A stretch of DNA of 64,000 nt from Minisyncoccota bacterium (lineage in GTDB: Bacteria; Patescibacteriota; JACMRA01), in contig JACMRA010000003.1 of the NCBI GenBank assembly GCA_014376695.1, forward strand, positions 1 to 64,000. Direction: 5' to 3'. A program made the position numbers and the translations under genes. Each line of letters starts with the position of its first letter. The first letter of the stretch is position 1. The notes below the pieces were generated by a model. The model was not told where the DNA came from. It was given only the letters and a program-made list of their open reading frames with translations, and made no database searches. This document shows positions 48,681-59,273 of this stretch, piece after piece.

Positions 48681-50477
48681 ATGATCTCCAAAATTATAAA
48701 ATTAATTCAGTCTCAATACCTAAATATCATACTTGGATTAGCTAGCTTTGGCTTATCTGCATGGTTTTTTAGATTTAAGAGCTACTTTTCTTTGAGAGAG
48801 ATCTTTTTGTTGCCAGACAATAAAAATTTTAAATACCAAGATAGTTTATTGGAGTTTTTGAATTACCAAACACTTCAGTTTGGTATCAGTTCCGAAAGTT
48901 TTTACTCTATCTTTTTCACTCTGCTGTTTTTTTGCGGTGTAATGGTAACGTATTTTGCTTTTTACAAATTAATTAGGCTTGTTATCCAGATTAGGGAGAT
49001 TAATTACGAAGATGGAGTTAATTTTTTTGCAGTACAAATAACTACCAAAATTGCAGTATTTTTGTTTTCTATCTTTACGATTTATAATCCGATTACACTC
49101 AAGTTTTTCTTATTAGGATCGGTGGCTGAAATTGTAGCTTATTTTAGTTTACCAGTTTTGCTGTGCATTCTAATTAGTTGGATTTTTGAACTGAGTCAGA
49201 TATCAATTTTTCGGGATATAAAAAGCTCGCAAAGTTTCAATGTTCCGACTTTGATGATTAGCCTGCGGTCGACCTTTTTTGTGTCGGTATTTCTACTTGC
49301 ATCGCTTATTCTGAATTTATCTTTTACATATATTGCATCGATTAGTGCGATAATTTTTTTGGCTTTGGCTTTGGTTTTGGTATTTGATTTTCGCAAAGCT
49401 TACTTTTATCGGCCGTCAATTTATATTGAAGAAAGCAAAAAATATACGATTATTTTATCGAACATGGCAATCAAATATTTAGCCTACCCTTTGGTGGTTT
49501 TTTTGCCCGCGATAATTGTTTATTTTATCTACAAGATAAATCCTGATATCCGGAATCGCTCAGATTTTTTTGCTAATATATACCCATACCAAAGTACCGT
49601 CTCGAGCGAAGTAAGACTTGGGGATTGGTATAGTATTAATTGGTCAATTTTTAACGAAATTATGAGCCTTGAGAAACTGTTTGGCTCAGTTGCAAAATTC
49701 AGCGTTTTCTTCAATCAATATATACATTGGATAATTATCGGCGGGTTTATATTGTTGATGGCTAATTGGCTGATTTCTACTTTCAAAAGCTTTGGAATTT
49801 TGCTATATATTAATACTTTTATTGCCCTGTGTGTTGGGTTAATTGGAGCTGGGTATTTATCAACTTATTTACTAAATTTTAGAACTTTTTATTTTAGAGA
49901 GGCCCTCAATCATAACCATTTATATATTATTATCGCGGTATTAATTTTTGTAATTAGTGTATTAAGCGTACTCGATATACTCAAAAATTTTGTCAAATGG
50001 CATTTGCAGCTTAATTTGGTTTTGATAATTGCCCTACTTTTGCTCGTAACTTGTAATATCCTACCATTTACTCTGATCAATCAGATAGTCAATTATACTT
50101 CGCTTAATACAGCTTACGGACAATTAAATCAAAAATGTACTAACAAAACCAAAGTTCTCGAGCTACCAAAGCAAGTTTTTATCAAGGACTTTAAGACTAG
50201 TAAAATTACCAAAAACCCTCTTTATTACCTCAATAAGTGTGAAATTGTCGATATCGATTCTGTGCAGTTAGAGCTAGATGTGATTATTGGACTCGGTGGC
50301 AAGCTTACAAAAGAAAAAACCTCCGACTGGTTAGAGAAATTAAAGACCGAAAACATATCGTTCTTGGTGCTTAATACCACTGATAACACTGTCACCTCTC
50401 TTTATAACCAGATAAGTTCCATTAAAGCCCCTTTGATAGTCCAAGGAGAGATAATTATCTATAATTTAGATTCTTAA
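48681..50477 (+). CDS. Large polytopic membrane protein, unknown function
   Basis: 598 aa, many TM segments. Confidence 0.6.
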   Translation: MISKIIKLIQSQYLNIILGLASFGLSAWFFRFKSYFSLREIFLLPDNKNFKYQDSLLEFLNYQTLQFGISSESFYSIFFTLLFFCGVMVTYFAFYKLIRLVIQIREINYEDGVNFFAVQITTKIAVFLFSIFTIYNPITLKFFLLGSVAEIVAYFSLPVLLCILISWIFELSQISIFRDIKSSQSFNVPTLMISLRSTFFVSVFLLASLILNLSFTYIASISAIIFLALALVLVFDFRKAYFYRPSIYIEESKKYTIILSNMAIKYLAYPLVVFLPAIIVYFIYKINPDIRNRSDFFANIYPYQSTVSSEVRLGDWYSINWSIFNEIMSLEKLFGSVAKFSVFFNQYIHWIIIGGFILLMANWLISTFKSFGILLYINTFIALCVGLIGAGYLSTYLLNFRTFYFREALNHNHLYIIIAVLIFVISVLSVLDILKNFVKWHLQLNLVLIIALLLLVTCNILPFTLINQIVNYTSLNTAYGQLNQKCTNKTKVLELPKQVFIKDFKTSKITKNPLYYLNKCEIVDIDSVQLELDVIIGLGGKLTKEKTSDWLEKLKTENISFLVLNTTDNTVTSLYNQISSIKAPLIVQGEIIIYNLDS

Positions 50478-50575
50478 TTCAAACATCGTTAGAATAACTT
50501 TGACAAAAATTAGTTATTCAATCAATCATATATGATATATTTCACATTATAGGTAATAATTAGAGTAAAACTTGT

Positions 50576-52516
50576 ATGAATCCAAACCCCAACCAGCAAA
50601 CACCAGTTGAAAATCGTAATACTCAGACAGATGCAGAGAACGCAATGTTTAGTATCGGAAATCCTGAAGAATTATTACCCCCAGCCCCCAAAGTCAGCTT
50701 GGCCCAAAAATACCAATTGGCCAAAAAATTCGAGGCCGTGCAGAGTTGGCTTCTAAAAAATTGGTGGATAGCGTTATCGGTTACTTTGGCTTTGGCAATA
50801 CTAATAGTAGTAATAGTCGCTCAGGTAATCCTCGGGAATAAGTCAATAGTAGCCGGCCCGTACAATAATGTACTAATTCGACTAGAAGGTCCAGATACCC
50901 TGCCCAAAGGCAATCCAGGAACTTGGAAAGTATTTATAGAAAATAAAGAAAGCACACCACTGGAAAATATTGAGATAAATTTAGATTTTGATAAAAGTTT
51001 CGAGTTTGCCAAAGCCGTAAGCCCTTCCCCCGACAGACCTCAAGGAGATAAATATAAGATTAGCCGCCTCGATTCTTACCAAAATGGTATCTATCAGGCA
51101 GTAGTTGAATTTCAGGGAGTGACTAAAGGGAATATAGATGAGGAAATAGAAATGAAGGGTCAGGTTTCTTATTCGCCCCAAGCGCTGTCTAGGCTTAAGA
51201 ACTCGGGCAAATTAGCCGCAGGCGAGACAGACAGGCGAGCCCTCCCGCTGACAACACTCAAAACTCGAACAACTTCGGCTAGGATCAATATTAATATGTC
51301 TCCAACGGAGGAACTTGTACCTAATAATAATGAAGCCGAGATGACTATTAAATTCGAGAATACCAGCGAAAAAGAAATAAAAGATCTGCGGATTCAGATG
51401 ATTTATCCACAAGGATTTACATATTCGACTTCCGAATTAAGGGCTGATAGTTTCAGTTCTAGTAAGAATACGCCTGATGATAGTAATAATATATGGCTAC
51501 TAAATACTTTTAACCGGCTCAGCAGTCAGACGCTAAGATTCAAAGGACCTGTTACTGGGGCAAACGGCGTAAAATTGCCATTTACTATCAATATGCAGCT
51601 GCGCAACGGTGAGAATTGGCAAACCATTTCGACTAGAACTCGAGATATAACAATTACCGGCAAACCACTAGCTCTCAATACCAAGATTATTTCCAAAGAC
51701 AATGGCGGGGTTATAAAACCTGGAGAGTCACTTGATTTGGTTATTGATTATGAGAATCAGGGCAGTATCCCGTTGTCCAATGTTGAAATTACAGGGACTA
51801 TTCAAGATCCTGCCAGCATTCTGGATTGGACTTCAGTGAAATTTAGTGGCGGCGACTCTGGAAATCTCGAAAATCGCAACTTGATATGGAGTGGTAAAAA
51901 TGTCCCGCAGCTCGCGACTCTTGGAGTTAATGTAAAAGGACAGCTTCGATATTCCATTGGGGTCAAAAGCGATCAAGACTTTCTCAAGCAAAATCTCAAG
52001 CAAAACGACTATATTTTGATTCCAAACGCCCAGGCCAAAGCCCAGTCTCTCCAGACAGTTAATGTCAGCGGTTCAACATACAAATCCAAAGGTGATATAT
52101 TTTTTTCACAGGCTATTAGTGATATTACATCGCAGGCAACCAAAGCAATATCGGCAAATAAAAAAATATACAAAGTTACTTGGAGCATTTCAACAACTCA
52201 AAACCAGATTAATCAAGTAGAAATTAAAGCACGCTCAGGCCTGTTAAAAACCTCATTTGATGATTTATTTTCGTCGATTCGGCCAGAATCAAAGCAGCCA
52301 GAACTCAGCTATATAAGCAACACAGGCGAGATTACTTGGAAAGCTAATTCTGTTCCAGCTTATTCCGGTCTCAGCAACCCACTGATGACCATTAGTTTCA
52401 ATATAGTCACAGAAAATAATGACACCGAACTATTTGCCAGCCCCGAAGTTGTTGGGGTTGATGACTTTACGGGGGCAAGGTACACCAAGAGCGGCGATGT
52501 GGGCAGAGTGAGATAA
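50576..52516 (+). CDS. Membrane-anchored extracellular protein with DUF11/Ig-like domains
   Basis: Single TM (WWIALSVTLALAILIVVIVAQVIL) then repeats like VPNNNEAEMTIKFENTSEKEIKDLRIQMIYPQGF / IKPGESLDLVIDYENQGSIPLSNVEI. Confidence 0.65.
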   Translation: MNPNPNQQTPVENRNTQTDAENAMFSIGNPEELLPPAPKVSLAQKYQLAKKFEAVQSWLLKNWWIALSVTLALAILIVVIVAQVILGNKSIVAGPYNNVLIRLEGPDTLPKGNPGTWKVFIENKESTPLENIEINLDFDKSFEFAKAVSPSPDRPQGDKYKISRLDSYQNGIYQAVVEFQGVTKGNIDEEIEMKGQVSYSPQALSRLKNSGKLAAGETDRRALPLTTLKTRTTSARININMSPTEELVPNNNEAEMTIKFENTSEKEIKDLRIQMIYPQGFTYSTSELRADSFSSSKNTPDDSNNIWLLNTFNRLSSQTLRFKGPVTGANGVKLPFTINMQLRNGENWQTISTRTRDITITGKPLALNTKIISKDNGGVIKPGESLDLVIDYENQGSIPLSNVEITGTIQDPASILDWTSVKFSGGDSGNLENRNLIWSGKNVPQLATLGVNVKGQLRYSIGVKSDQDFLKQNLKQNDYILIPNAQAKAQSLQTVNVSGSTYKSKGDIFFSQAISDITSQATKAISANKKIYKVTWSISTTQNQINQVEIKARSGLLKTSFDDLFSSIRPESKQPELSYISNTGEITWKANSVPAYSGLSNPLMTISFNIVTENNDTELFASPEVVGVDDFTGARYTKSGDVGRVR

Positions 52517-52597
52517 AAATAGCTTTTATGAAATCAACTAAATTTGAAAATCTGCTATAAAGGCATTTATATAGTATAAATATTATCTTTTATTCCT

Positions 52598-53296
52598 GTG
52601 TCCAAACCTAACATTCAACGAAATTACAATCTAAATAAAATTAACAAAATTATCTTACCAAAGCTTATGAATGAGCTGAAAGTCTACTCGGTTTATTTTT
52701 TGGTTACTGCAGTATTAATGACGAGTTTATTCGCTTTTGGGCGAAATTTTGCCTTGGCGCAGGTTGAAATTCAGGGCGATTCTATGTTGCCAGCATTTCA
52801 GACCAGTGACCAGATATATATTGATAAATTGTCCCCTCACTTTTCGAGCTATCGCCGCGGGGAAATTGTGGTGCTTTTGCCAGATAAGAATTGCGATCCC
52901 AAAGAAGATTTGTTTATTAAGCGGATAATTGGGCTTCCTGGCGAACAGGTAATTTTTGACAAAGGGTCGGTGTATATTCTTAACCCTCAGGTTTCGGACA
53001 AGCCAATCAAGCTGGACGAGGAGAGTTATCTACCTAACGATACCAAGACTTACAAGCAATCACCGCTTAATCTGGCCAATCAAGGAGAGATAAACAAATT
53101 AGAACAGGTGGCTGAGCCAATATTATTAGCGGATACTTATTATTTTTTGGGCGACAATCGCAACAATAGTCTAGACGCTCGCAAGTGCGGGGCCGTTGGC
53201 AAAAATCAGATACTCGGTCGCGAATATTACAAAATCAAGCCAGATAATAAACGAGGATACGCTAATTTGCCAATGTACAAAAATTTGCCTGAGTAA
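52598..53296 (+). CDS. lepB: Signal peptidase I
   Basis: QVEIQGDSMLPAFQTSDQIYIDKLS...FIKRIIGLPGEQV...YYFLGDNRNNSLDARKCGAVGKNQILGRE; GTG start. Confidence 0.92.
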   Translation: MSKPNIQRNYNLNKINKIILPKLMNELKVYSVYFLVTAVLMTSLFAFGRNFALAQVEIQGDSMLPAFQTSDQIYIDKLSPHFSSYRRGEIVVLLPDKNCDPKEDLFIKRIIGLPGEQVIFDKGSVYILNPQVSDKPIKLDEESYLPNDTKTYKQSPLNLANQGEINKLEQVAEPILLADTYYFLGDNRNNSLDARKCGAVGKNQILGREYYKIKPDNKRGYANLPMYKNLPE

Positions 53297-53354
53297 ATTG
53301 CCCCGGTTTTTGACTATTTGACAATTGACGCAAGGTTTGATTTATATAAAGTAT

Positions 53355-53430
53355 GGCGGTCGTAGCTCAGTGGTAGAGCGCTGGTTTGTGGTACCAGATG
53401 CCGCGGGTCCGATTCCCGTCGTTCGCCCCA
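53355..53430 (+). tRNA. tRNA-His (GTG), includes G-1, CCA encoded
   Basis: ggcggtcgtagctcagtggtagagcgctggtttgtggtaccagatgccgcgggtccgattcccgtcgttcgcccca. Confidence 0.92.
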
Positions 53431-53496
53431 TTGTAACAATATTAACCACCTATGTGGTTTTTTTACTTTCTGATTAACATTTTTAACCAATAATTT

Positions 53497-54042
53497 ATGT
53501 CTTACACTCAAAACCTTTATTTTTTACCTTCTGGAACGGTAGATAAATTTAATGTAATCATCGAAATACCTCACGGATCTCAAAACAAATACGAACTCGA
53601 CGCAAAGACTGGTGCTTTATTTTTGGATAGAGTGCTTTACGGAGCTGCCTTTTACCCTGGTAATTATGGCTTTATCCCAAGCACAAAAGCAGAGGATGGA
53701 GATGCCGCAGATGTAATAGTTTATATGACCAACTCAGTTCCTCCATGTACAGTTGTACCATGCAGAGCGCTTGGAATTATGAAAATGGAGGATTCGGGCG
53801 ATCTAGATTCAAAAATCATCGCAGTTCCAGTGGATGATCCCTATTTTAACGATATTCAAGACATTCAAGATTTACCAAGTCACAAAATTAAAGAACTAAG
53901 TGACTTCTTTGAAAACATGCAAAAATTCAAAAAAGGTGTTTGGGTAAAAAATGTCAACAAAATTCTAGGAGTCGGCGATAAGGCTGAGGCCCAAACTGAG
54001 ATTGCAAGATATCTAAACAATTATACAGAATACAAGGAATAG
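53497..54042 (+). CDS. ppa: Inorganic pyrophosphatase
   Basis: VIIEIPHGSQNKYELDAKTGALFLDRVLYGAAFYPGNYGFIPSTKAEDGDAADVIV. Confidence 0.93.
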   Translation: MSYTQNLYFLPSGTVDKFNVIIEIPHGSQNKYELDAKTGALFLDRVLYGAAFYPGNYGFIPSTKAEDGDAADVIVYMTNSVPPCTVVPCRALGIMKMEDSGDLDSKIIAVPVDDPYFNDIQDIQDLPSHKIKELSDFFENMQKFKKGVWVKNVNKILGVGDKAEAQTEIARYLNNYTEYKE

Positions 54043-54045
54043 CCT

Positions 54046-54747
54046 CTAACTATCAATTCCCCCGCTCAAGACAATTCCATAAATGATACAATTTGGGAGT
54101 TGTTTTTTTATAGTCCCGGCGACTTCCGTCAATGTCGATCCTGTGGTTGTAATATCGTCAATTAACCAAATTACAGGGTTAGTTATCCCGAGTAGTTTGT
54201 TGTAATTTGTGGTTATCGATAGGAATTTATCTTTAATATTTAGTTCCCTGTTTTCTCTGTTTAGCTCAGACTGGGATTGAGTAGTTGCAATCTTGTAAGT
54301 TAATTGCTTGAATTCAATTTTTAGTAGTTTTGATAGCTTTTTTGCAATTATAATAGGTAGATGAAACCCTCTAATTCGATAACGCTCTGGATCTGGGGGA
54401 ATATATGTAATGCAATCGGGCCAGATTGCTGATAGGTTAATCAGTGCCTCCGACCTGTCGTCCTGACACTCTGTTCCACAGGCTATTTGCAAAATTAAAT
54501 TATCAATCAAGGGTGATATTTGGTTATACTCCCCTAGTTGTTTTGCTCGATTTATCATAGCTTTGATATCTTTGGAGTATTCCGAGCCTACCCAGGCAAA
54601 AAATTCAATATCTTCAGTGGCTAAATTCTTAATAAATGGCGTGTAACGCTCCTGTATCTGATCAACTGTTAGCGCGTAATAAGGAGGTGCCAACAAATCA
54701 AGAATATAAGCCCAAGTATTAAAAGTCAAAATTTTTGGGAATTGCAT
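54046..54747 (-). CDS. ComF-like phosphoribosyltransferase
   Basis: YRIRGFHLPIIIAKKLSKLL...VIWLIDDITTTGSTLTEVAGTIKK. Confidence 0.75.
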   Translation of the reverse strand: MQFPKILTFNTWAYILDLLAPPYYALTVDQIQERYTPFIKNLATEDIEFFAWVGSEYSKDIKAMINRAKQLGEYNQISPLIDNLILQIACGTECQDDRSEALINLSAIWPDCITYIPPDPERYRIRGFHLPIIIAKKLSKLLKIEFKQLTYKIATTQSQSELNRENRELNIKDKFLSITTNYNKLLGITNPVIWLIDDITTTGSTLTEVAGTIKKQLPNCIIYGIVLSGGIDS

Positions 54748-54817
54748 ATAAATAATCTATAAAAAAACCACTCAAATGAGAGGGGTTAAATTACATTAGT
54801 AGTTAGAAATTTAGTAA

Positions 54818-55192
54818 TTACTTAAGAGTAACGCTAGCTCCAGCTCCAGACAATTCGTCCTTCAAGGCTGTTGCATCAGCTTTATTTAGTTTTTCAGCGA
54901 TTGTGAAAGGTGCGCTTTCAACCATAGTTTTGGCTTCTCCAAGTCCGATAGCTTTCTTTTCTTTTACAATCTTGATAATTGCAATTTTCTTATCAGCTGG
55001 TACGGATTCAACTACAACATCGAATTCAGTAGCTTCTTCGACAACGGCAGCGGCAGCAGTTGGGGCAGCGGCAGCGGCAGTTGGGGCAGCGGCGGAAACA
55101 TTGAAAGTTTCTTCGATGGCTTTTACTAGTTCACTGGCTTCTAATAAACTTAATGTTTTTAGTTCATCGATAATTTGGTTAATTTTGGACAT
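54818..55192 (-). CDS. rplL: 50S ribosomal protein L7/L12
   Basis: Ala-rich linker; EFDVVVESVPADKKIAIIKIVKEKKAIGLGEAKTMVESAPFTI. Confidence 0.94.
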   Translation of the reverse strand: MSKINQIIDELKTLSLLEASELVKAIEETFNVSAAAPTAAAAAPTAAAAVVEEATEFDVVVESVPADKKIAIIKIVKEKKAIGLGEAKTMVESAPFTIAEKLNKADATALKDELSGAGASVTLK

Positions 55193-55384
55193 AATTTCGT
55201 TCAGGATTTACAATCTTTTAACCCAATTTAGAATAGTTTTTAAAAAGCTGTCAAGTACATTAATATTCTTACTAAGATATTTTCTAATAGTTTCTTGACA
55301 AGGATTTACTTTTTATATAATAATCAGACTACTAGCTTATTGCTAAATAAATAATAAAACTTACTCAAATATAATTTAAATATT

Positions 55385-56575
55385 ATGGCTACTACAACAT
55401 TTGATCGAACCAAAACCCACGTAAACGTAGGAACTATTGGTCACGTTGATCACGGTAAAACTACTCTAACTGCTGCTATTTGTGCATATTCTGCAAAACA
55501 TGGCAATGCTAAACCTCGAGATTTCGCCTCTATTGACGCTGCTCCAGAAGAAAAAGCTCGCGGTATCACAATTAACACAGCTCACGTAGAATACGAAACT
55601 GCAACTCGACATTACGCCCACGTCGACTGTCCAGGACACGCTGACTACGTCAAAAACATGATCACAGGAGCCGCCCAAATGGACGCTGCTATCTTGGTAG
55701 TTGCCGCAACTGACGGACCAATGCCTCAAACCCGAGAACACATTCTTCTAGCTAAGCAAGTTGGAGTACCAAACATCGTTGTTTTCTTGAACAAGTGTGA
55801 TATGGTAGACGACGCTGAAATGAAAGAATTGGTTATCGAGGATATTCGAGATCTTTTGACTAAGAACGGATTCGACGGTGCTAATACCCCAATTATCGAA
55901 GGTTCAGCTCTTAAAGGACTCGAAGGAGATCCAGTCTGGGAAGCTAAAATTCAAGAACTCTTGGACACCCTAGACAGTTACATCGCAGATCCAGTTCGAG
56001 AAATTGACAAACCATTCCTAATGGCGATTGAAGATGTATTCACAATCACAGGGCGTGGAACTGTAGTTACAGGTCGAATTGAACGAGGAGCTGTTAATAT
56101 TAACGACAAAGTAGAAATTGTCGGACTTCGAGACACTCAAGAAACAGTTGTTACTGGTGTTGAAATGTTTAACAAGCAACTAGATCGAGGGCAAGCTGGA
56201 GACAACGCTGGGGTCTTACTTCGAGGTATTAACAAAGACCAAGTACAACGAGGACAAGTACTATCCAAGATTAAGTCCATCACTCCACACACTGCTTTTG
56301 AATGCGAAATGTACATTCTTAAGAAAGAGGAAGGAGGTCGACATTCAGCTATTATGCCTGGATACAAACCACAGTTCTATTTCCGAACTACTGATGTAAC
56401 TGGAACTATCGAATTCACGGACAAAACCAAGCAAATGGTATTGCCAGGCGACGTTAACGTCGGAATGAGTATTGTTCTTGAGAAGCCAATTGCCATGGAA
56501 GAAGGAATGCGTTTTGCAGTCCGAGAAGGCGGCCGAACAATCGGGGCTGGAGTTGTGACCAAGATTGTTAAGTAA
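55385..56575 (+). CDS. tuf: Elongation factor Tu
   Basis: [23 protein letters not shown]...[49 protein letters not shown]. Confidence 0.97.
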   Translation: MATTTFDRTKTHVNVGTIGHVDHGKTTLTAAICAYSAKHGNAKPRDFASIDAAPEEKARGITINTAHVEYETATRHYAHVDCPGHADYVKNMITGAAQMDAAILVVAATDGPMPQTREHILLAKQVGVPNIVVFLNKCDMVDDAEMKELVIEDIRDLLTKNGFDGANTPIIEGSALKGLEGDPVWEAKIQELLDTLDSYIADPVREIDKPFLMAIEDVFTITGRGTVVTGRIERGAVNINDKVEIVGLRDTQETVVTGVEMFNKQLDRGQAGDNAGVLLRGINKDQVQRGQVLSKIKSITPHTAFECEMYILKKEEGGRHSAIMPGYKPQFYFRTTDVTGTIEFTDKTKQMVLPGDVNVGMSIVLEKPIAMEEGMRFAVREGGRTIGAGVVTKIVK

Positions 56576-56612
56576 TTAACACAACAATTAATGAAATTCA
56601 CAAACCTAAAAT

Positions 56613-56644
56613 TACCTACTGCCTAATCGTGGTAGGTTTTTTTG
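56613..56644 (+). terminator. Terminator after tuf
   Basis: acctactgcctaatcgtggtaggt + T run. Confidence 0.8.
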
Positions 56645-56716
56645 TTGGTTTATCAAAAAAGCTTTTAAGCCAGCAGATAACTTGACATTGTATTATTTTA
56701 TAGGCACTATATAGAT

Positions 56717-57478
56717 ATGCTCAGGTGCGTATCGTGGAATATCTACAAAGACAACAAAGATCAAATAAAATCCTTCCAGACTTTGGTGGATTTAGAAAAT
56801 CCCGATGTAATTTGCTTGCAAGAAGTCAGTCCAAAGCTATTGGATTACCTTAAAAATACCCAAACAACTTATGAAGTCGAGTCCTGTCAGGATTTTAAAT
56901 GGAAAAAAGATTTTGTAGCCTACTTGGTTATATTGAGTAAATCCAAAATTTTACATAATTATACATCCCAGCTACATAACAAAAAAATTGGCTCCTTATT
57001 AGCCCGGCATAATGGAATTCGAGAACCAAGAGAGTTTCATTTTGTGGATCTGTTAATTCGAGAAGACTTTATTTTACGGGTAATTAACCTTCATTTGGAA
57101 GTTGCAACTGGGACTAAACGGCGTCAAGAAGAGTTTTACAACACTTTGTCTAATCTGAGTAACCATATCCCGAATGTGATTTGCGGCGATTTTAACATAT
57201 TTGCAAATCCACTTTTGAATATCTTCATTGGCTGGGCTTTTAACTTCGGATTGACTGATTATTTGGCTCTGGAGCGTGGAAAATTTGAAAAAATATTTAA
57301 TAAATTCGGATTAAAAAACCTACATTACAAAAAAATTACATACCCAAAATTCAGGCTGCAATTAGACCATATTCTTATAGATAATAAGCTCCAATCCAGA
57401 CAAACCCAAGTGGCAACCAATTTATTTGGTTCGGATCATTACTATATTTCAACTACTTTAGAACCAATCCCTAATTAA
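56717..57478 (+). CDS. Endonuclease/exonuclease/phosphatase family protein
   Basis: MLRCVSWNIYKDN...DVICLQEVSPKLL...NVICGDFNIFANP...LDHILIDN...SDHYYIS. Confidence 0.88.
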   Translation: MLRCVSWNIYKDNKDQIKSFQTLVDLENPDVICLQEVSPKLLDYLKNTQTTYEVESCQDFKWKKDFVAYLVILSKSKILHNYTSQLHNKKIGSLLARHNGIREPREFHFVDLLIREDFILRVINLHLEVATGTKRRQEEFYNTLSNLSNHIPNVICGDFNIFANPLLNIFIGWAFNFGLTDYLALERGKFEKIFNKFGLKNLHYKKITYPKFRLQLDHILIDNKLQSRQTQVATNLFGSDHYYISTTLEPIPN

Positions 57479-57490
57479 CTTTTACCGATT

Positions 57491-58501
57491 ATGAATCAAG
57501 AACCTCGGAACACCGACTTTGATGATGAGCAGCCCAACCTTTCGGATTTTAGCTACCGTATAAACTCCCTGCCAGGTACCCAGAAAAAAACTAGTCCCAT
57601 AGATAGAATTTTGGCCCCGAGGAACGCTCATAAGCTGCGAGTTTATTTGTTATTTTTGGCAGGTTGTATTTTTTTGACCGCAATTAGTGCCATAACTATC
57701 TCAGATGTTAACTTTTATGGCCAAAAAACATATATTGAATACGTCCAAAAATACTTGACGCAAGGTAATTACGGTTACATCTCTTTGATTATTATGTTAA
57801 TTGTTAATGCCTTTTGGGTTTTGATTAATGTGATTATTGAGTTTTTGGCTTTTAATCTTCAGTGGATACCTTCGAAGCCAACTCAGTATATAGAGAGCAA
57901 AAGCGCCAAAACTAACCAATATACTTCCCAATCAGTCGATAACCAAGTAGAGCAGTTCCTCTTAGATCTGGAAAAAAATATATCCGAATTCAGAGAATAT
58001 GAAAAGAATTTGATCGAGATAGAAAATTTGGAAGATGAAAAAGAGTACAAATTAATCCTCAACCATCCCGTCCTGTCCCCCTTTGCATTTGTTTGGATCG
58101 GACTAAAAAGAGTATTCCGTTTCTTGCAAAGAAGCCCACGAAAAACAAGCTACTATTTTGCAATTTCATTGATTAAATTATTTAGCATTTCTGATGGACT
58201 TCGTACGTTTTTGATTAACTCAATTGAAGTAATAGTCTACTATCTTAATCCGTTTAATCTATTTGAGGATTTGTATGATATTTTGATGACTCTCCTGATA
58301 AGGTTAATATTTCCGGCTATTTTAACACCGGTTATTCTTTTTTTCCCGATGAAAAATGGGATTATCTTGGACCAAGCCTGGAAGATAATTTTGTATATCG
58401 TGCTTGTTGGAGGTCTTCGGCTCGGAGCTGAGTTTTATTCGTTATATTTGAGATATTTGGCTAATAGTAAGCTACTAGAAGAACAATACAAAACCCTCTA
58501 A
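57491..58501 (+). CDS. Hypothetical membrane protein
   Basis: 336 aa with several TMs. Confidence 0.5.
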   Translation: MNQEPRNTDFDDEQPNLSDFSYRINSLPGTQKKTSPIDRILAPRNAHKLRVYLLFLAGCIFLTAISAITISDVNFYGQKTYIEYVQKYLTQGNYGYISLIIMLIVNAFWVLINVIIEFLAFNLQWIPSKPTQYIESKSAKTNQYTSQSVDNQVEQFLLDLEKNISEFREYEKNLIEIENLEDEKEYKLILNHPVLSPFAFVWIGLKRVFRFLQRSPRKTSYYFAISLIKLFSISDGLRTFLINSIEVIVYYLNPFNLFEDLYDILMTLLIRLIFPAILTPVILFFPMKNGIILDQAWKIILYIVLVGGLRLGAEFYSLYLRYLANSKLLEEQYKTL

Positions 58502-58505
58502 ACCT

Positions 58506-59231
58506 ATGCTCAGCGATCAAGAATACAAACAGCTGGTATTGATAGTCAACCAATATCGCGCCGATATACATTCAAACAACGGGGAACCAATTAGTGAAAG
58601 CGCGCTTGACGACCTCAAACACAAAATTACTCAATACGAAAACGAAAATTCTTCCAAAATTGATAAATCTAGCCCTAATTTGACCATAGCTGGAACGGTT
58701 TCTAAAGGTTTCCAAAAGTTCAGACACAAAAATCGAATGCTATCCTTGTGTGATATTTTTGATTTGGACGAGTTAAAAGATTGGAACGAGCGCAACTCCA
58801 ATTATCTAAAAAAAGAGGATGAACTAAATTTAGCTAGTACAGAATTTGTATGCGAACCAAAGATCGATGGCTTAGCCATATCACTGATTTATCAAGGTGG
58901 GGTGCTAACTCACGGAGTTACTCGGGGAGATGGATTCGAGGGGGAGAATGTAACTGTCAACGTGCTAGAAATTGCCAGTATTCCAAAGACTATTCTAGAT
59001 ACTAGAAGTATAGAAATTCGCGGCGAGATATACATTACCCATGTGGATTTTGAAGCTCTTAATCTATCCATTAGTCGTGGTGAATTAACAGGTAAAATGG
59101 GTAAAACGGGCGTTGATGGTATGTTTGCCAACTCACGTAATGTAGCCGCTGGTACCCTAAGGCAATTGAATTCTAATATCGTTCGCGAGCGAAAGTTGTC
59201 GTTTATAGCTTATAATGTAGGATTGTATTAA
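58506..59231 (+). CDS. ligA: NAD-dependent DNA ligase, truncated adenylation domain (likely pseudogene)
   Basis: FVCEPKIDGLAISLIYQGGVLTHGVTRGDGFEGENVTVNV...GEIYITHVDFEALN...NVAAGTLRQLNSNIVRERKLSFIAYNVGLY*; frameshift immediately before the stop. Confidence 0.85.
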   Translation: MLSDQEYKQLVLIVNQYRADIHSNNGEPISESALDDLKHKITQYENENSSKIDKSSPNLTIAGTVSKGFQKFRHKNRMLSLCDIFDLDELKDWNERNSNYLKKEDELNLASTEFVCEPKIDGLAISLIYQGGVLTHGVTRGDGFEGENVTVNVLEIASIPKTILDTRSIEIRGEIYITHVDFEALNLSISRGELTGKMGKTGVDGMFANSRNVAAGTLRQLNSNIVRERKLSFIAYNVGLY

Positions 59232-59273
59232 AAGCCCAAGCGTCAGAATCTAAACTAGGATTGTCCCACCCCT

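Noticed and set aside
54818-55192. Ala/Pro repeat in rplL (gcggcagcggcagttggggcagcg) as a novel repeat
   Set aside because: This is the usual flexible Ala-rich hinge of L7/L12.
13504-59231. Alternative genetic code (UGA recoded) as the explanation for truncated genes
   Set aside because: The truncated genes end in TAG or TAA, and TGA is used as a natural stop (for example 23348-23350, 29370-29372, 48310-48312).
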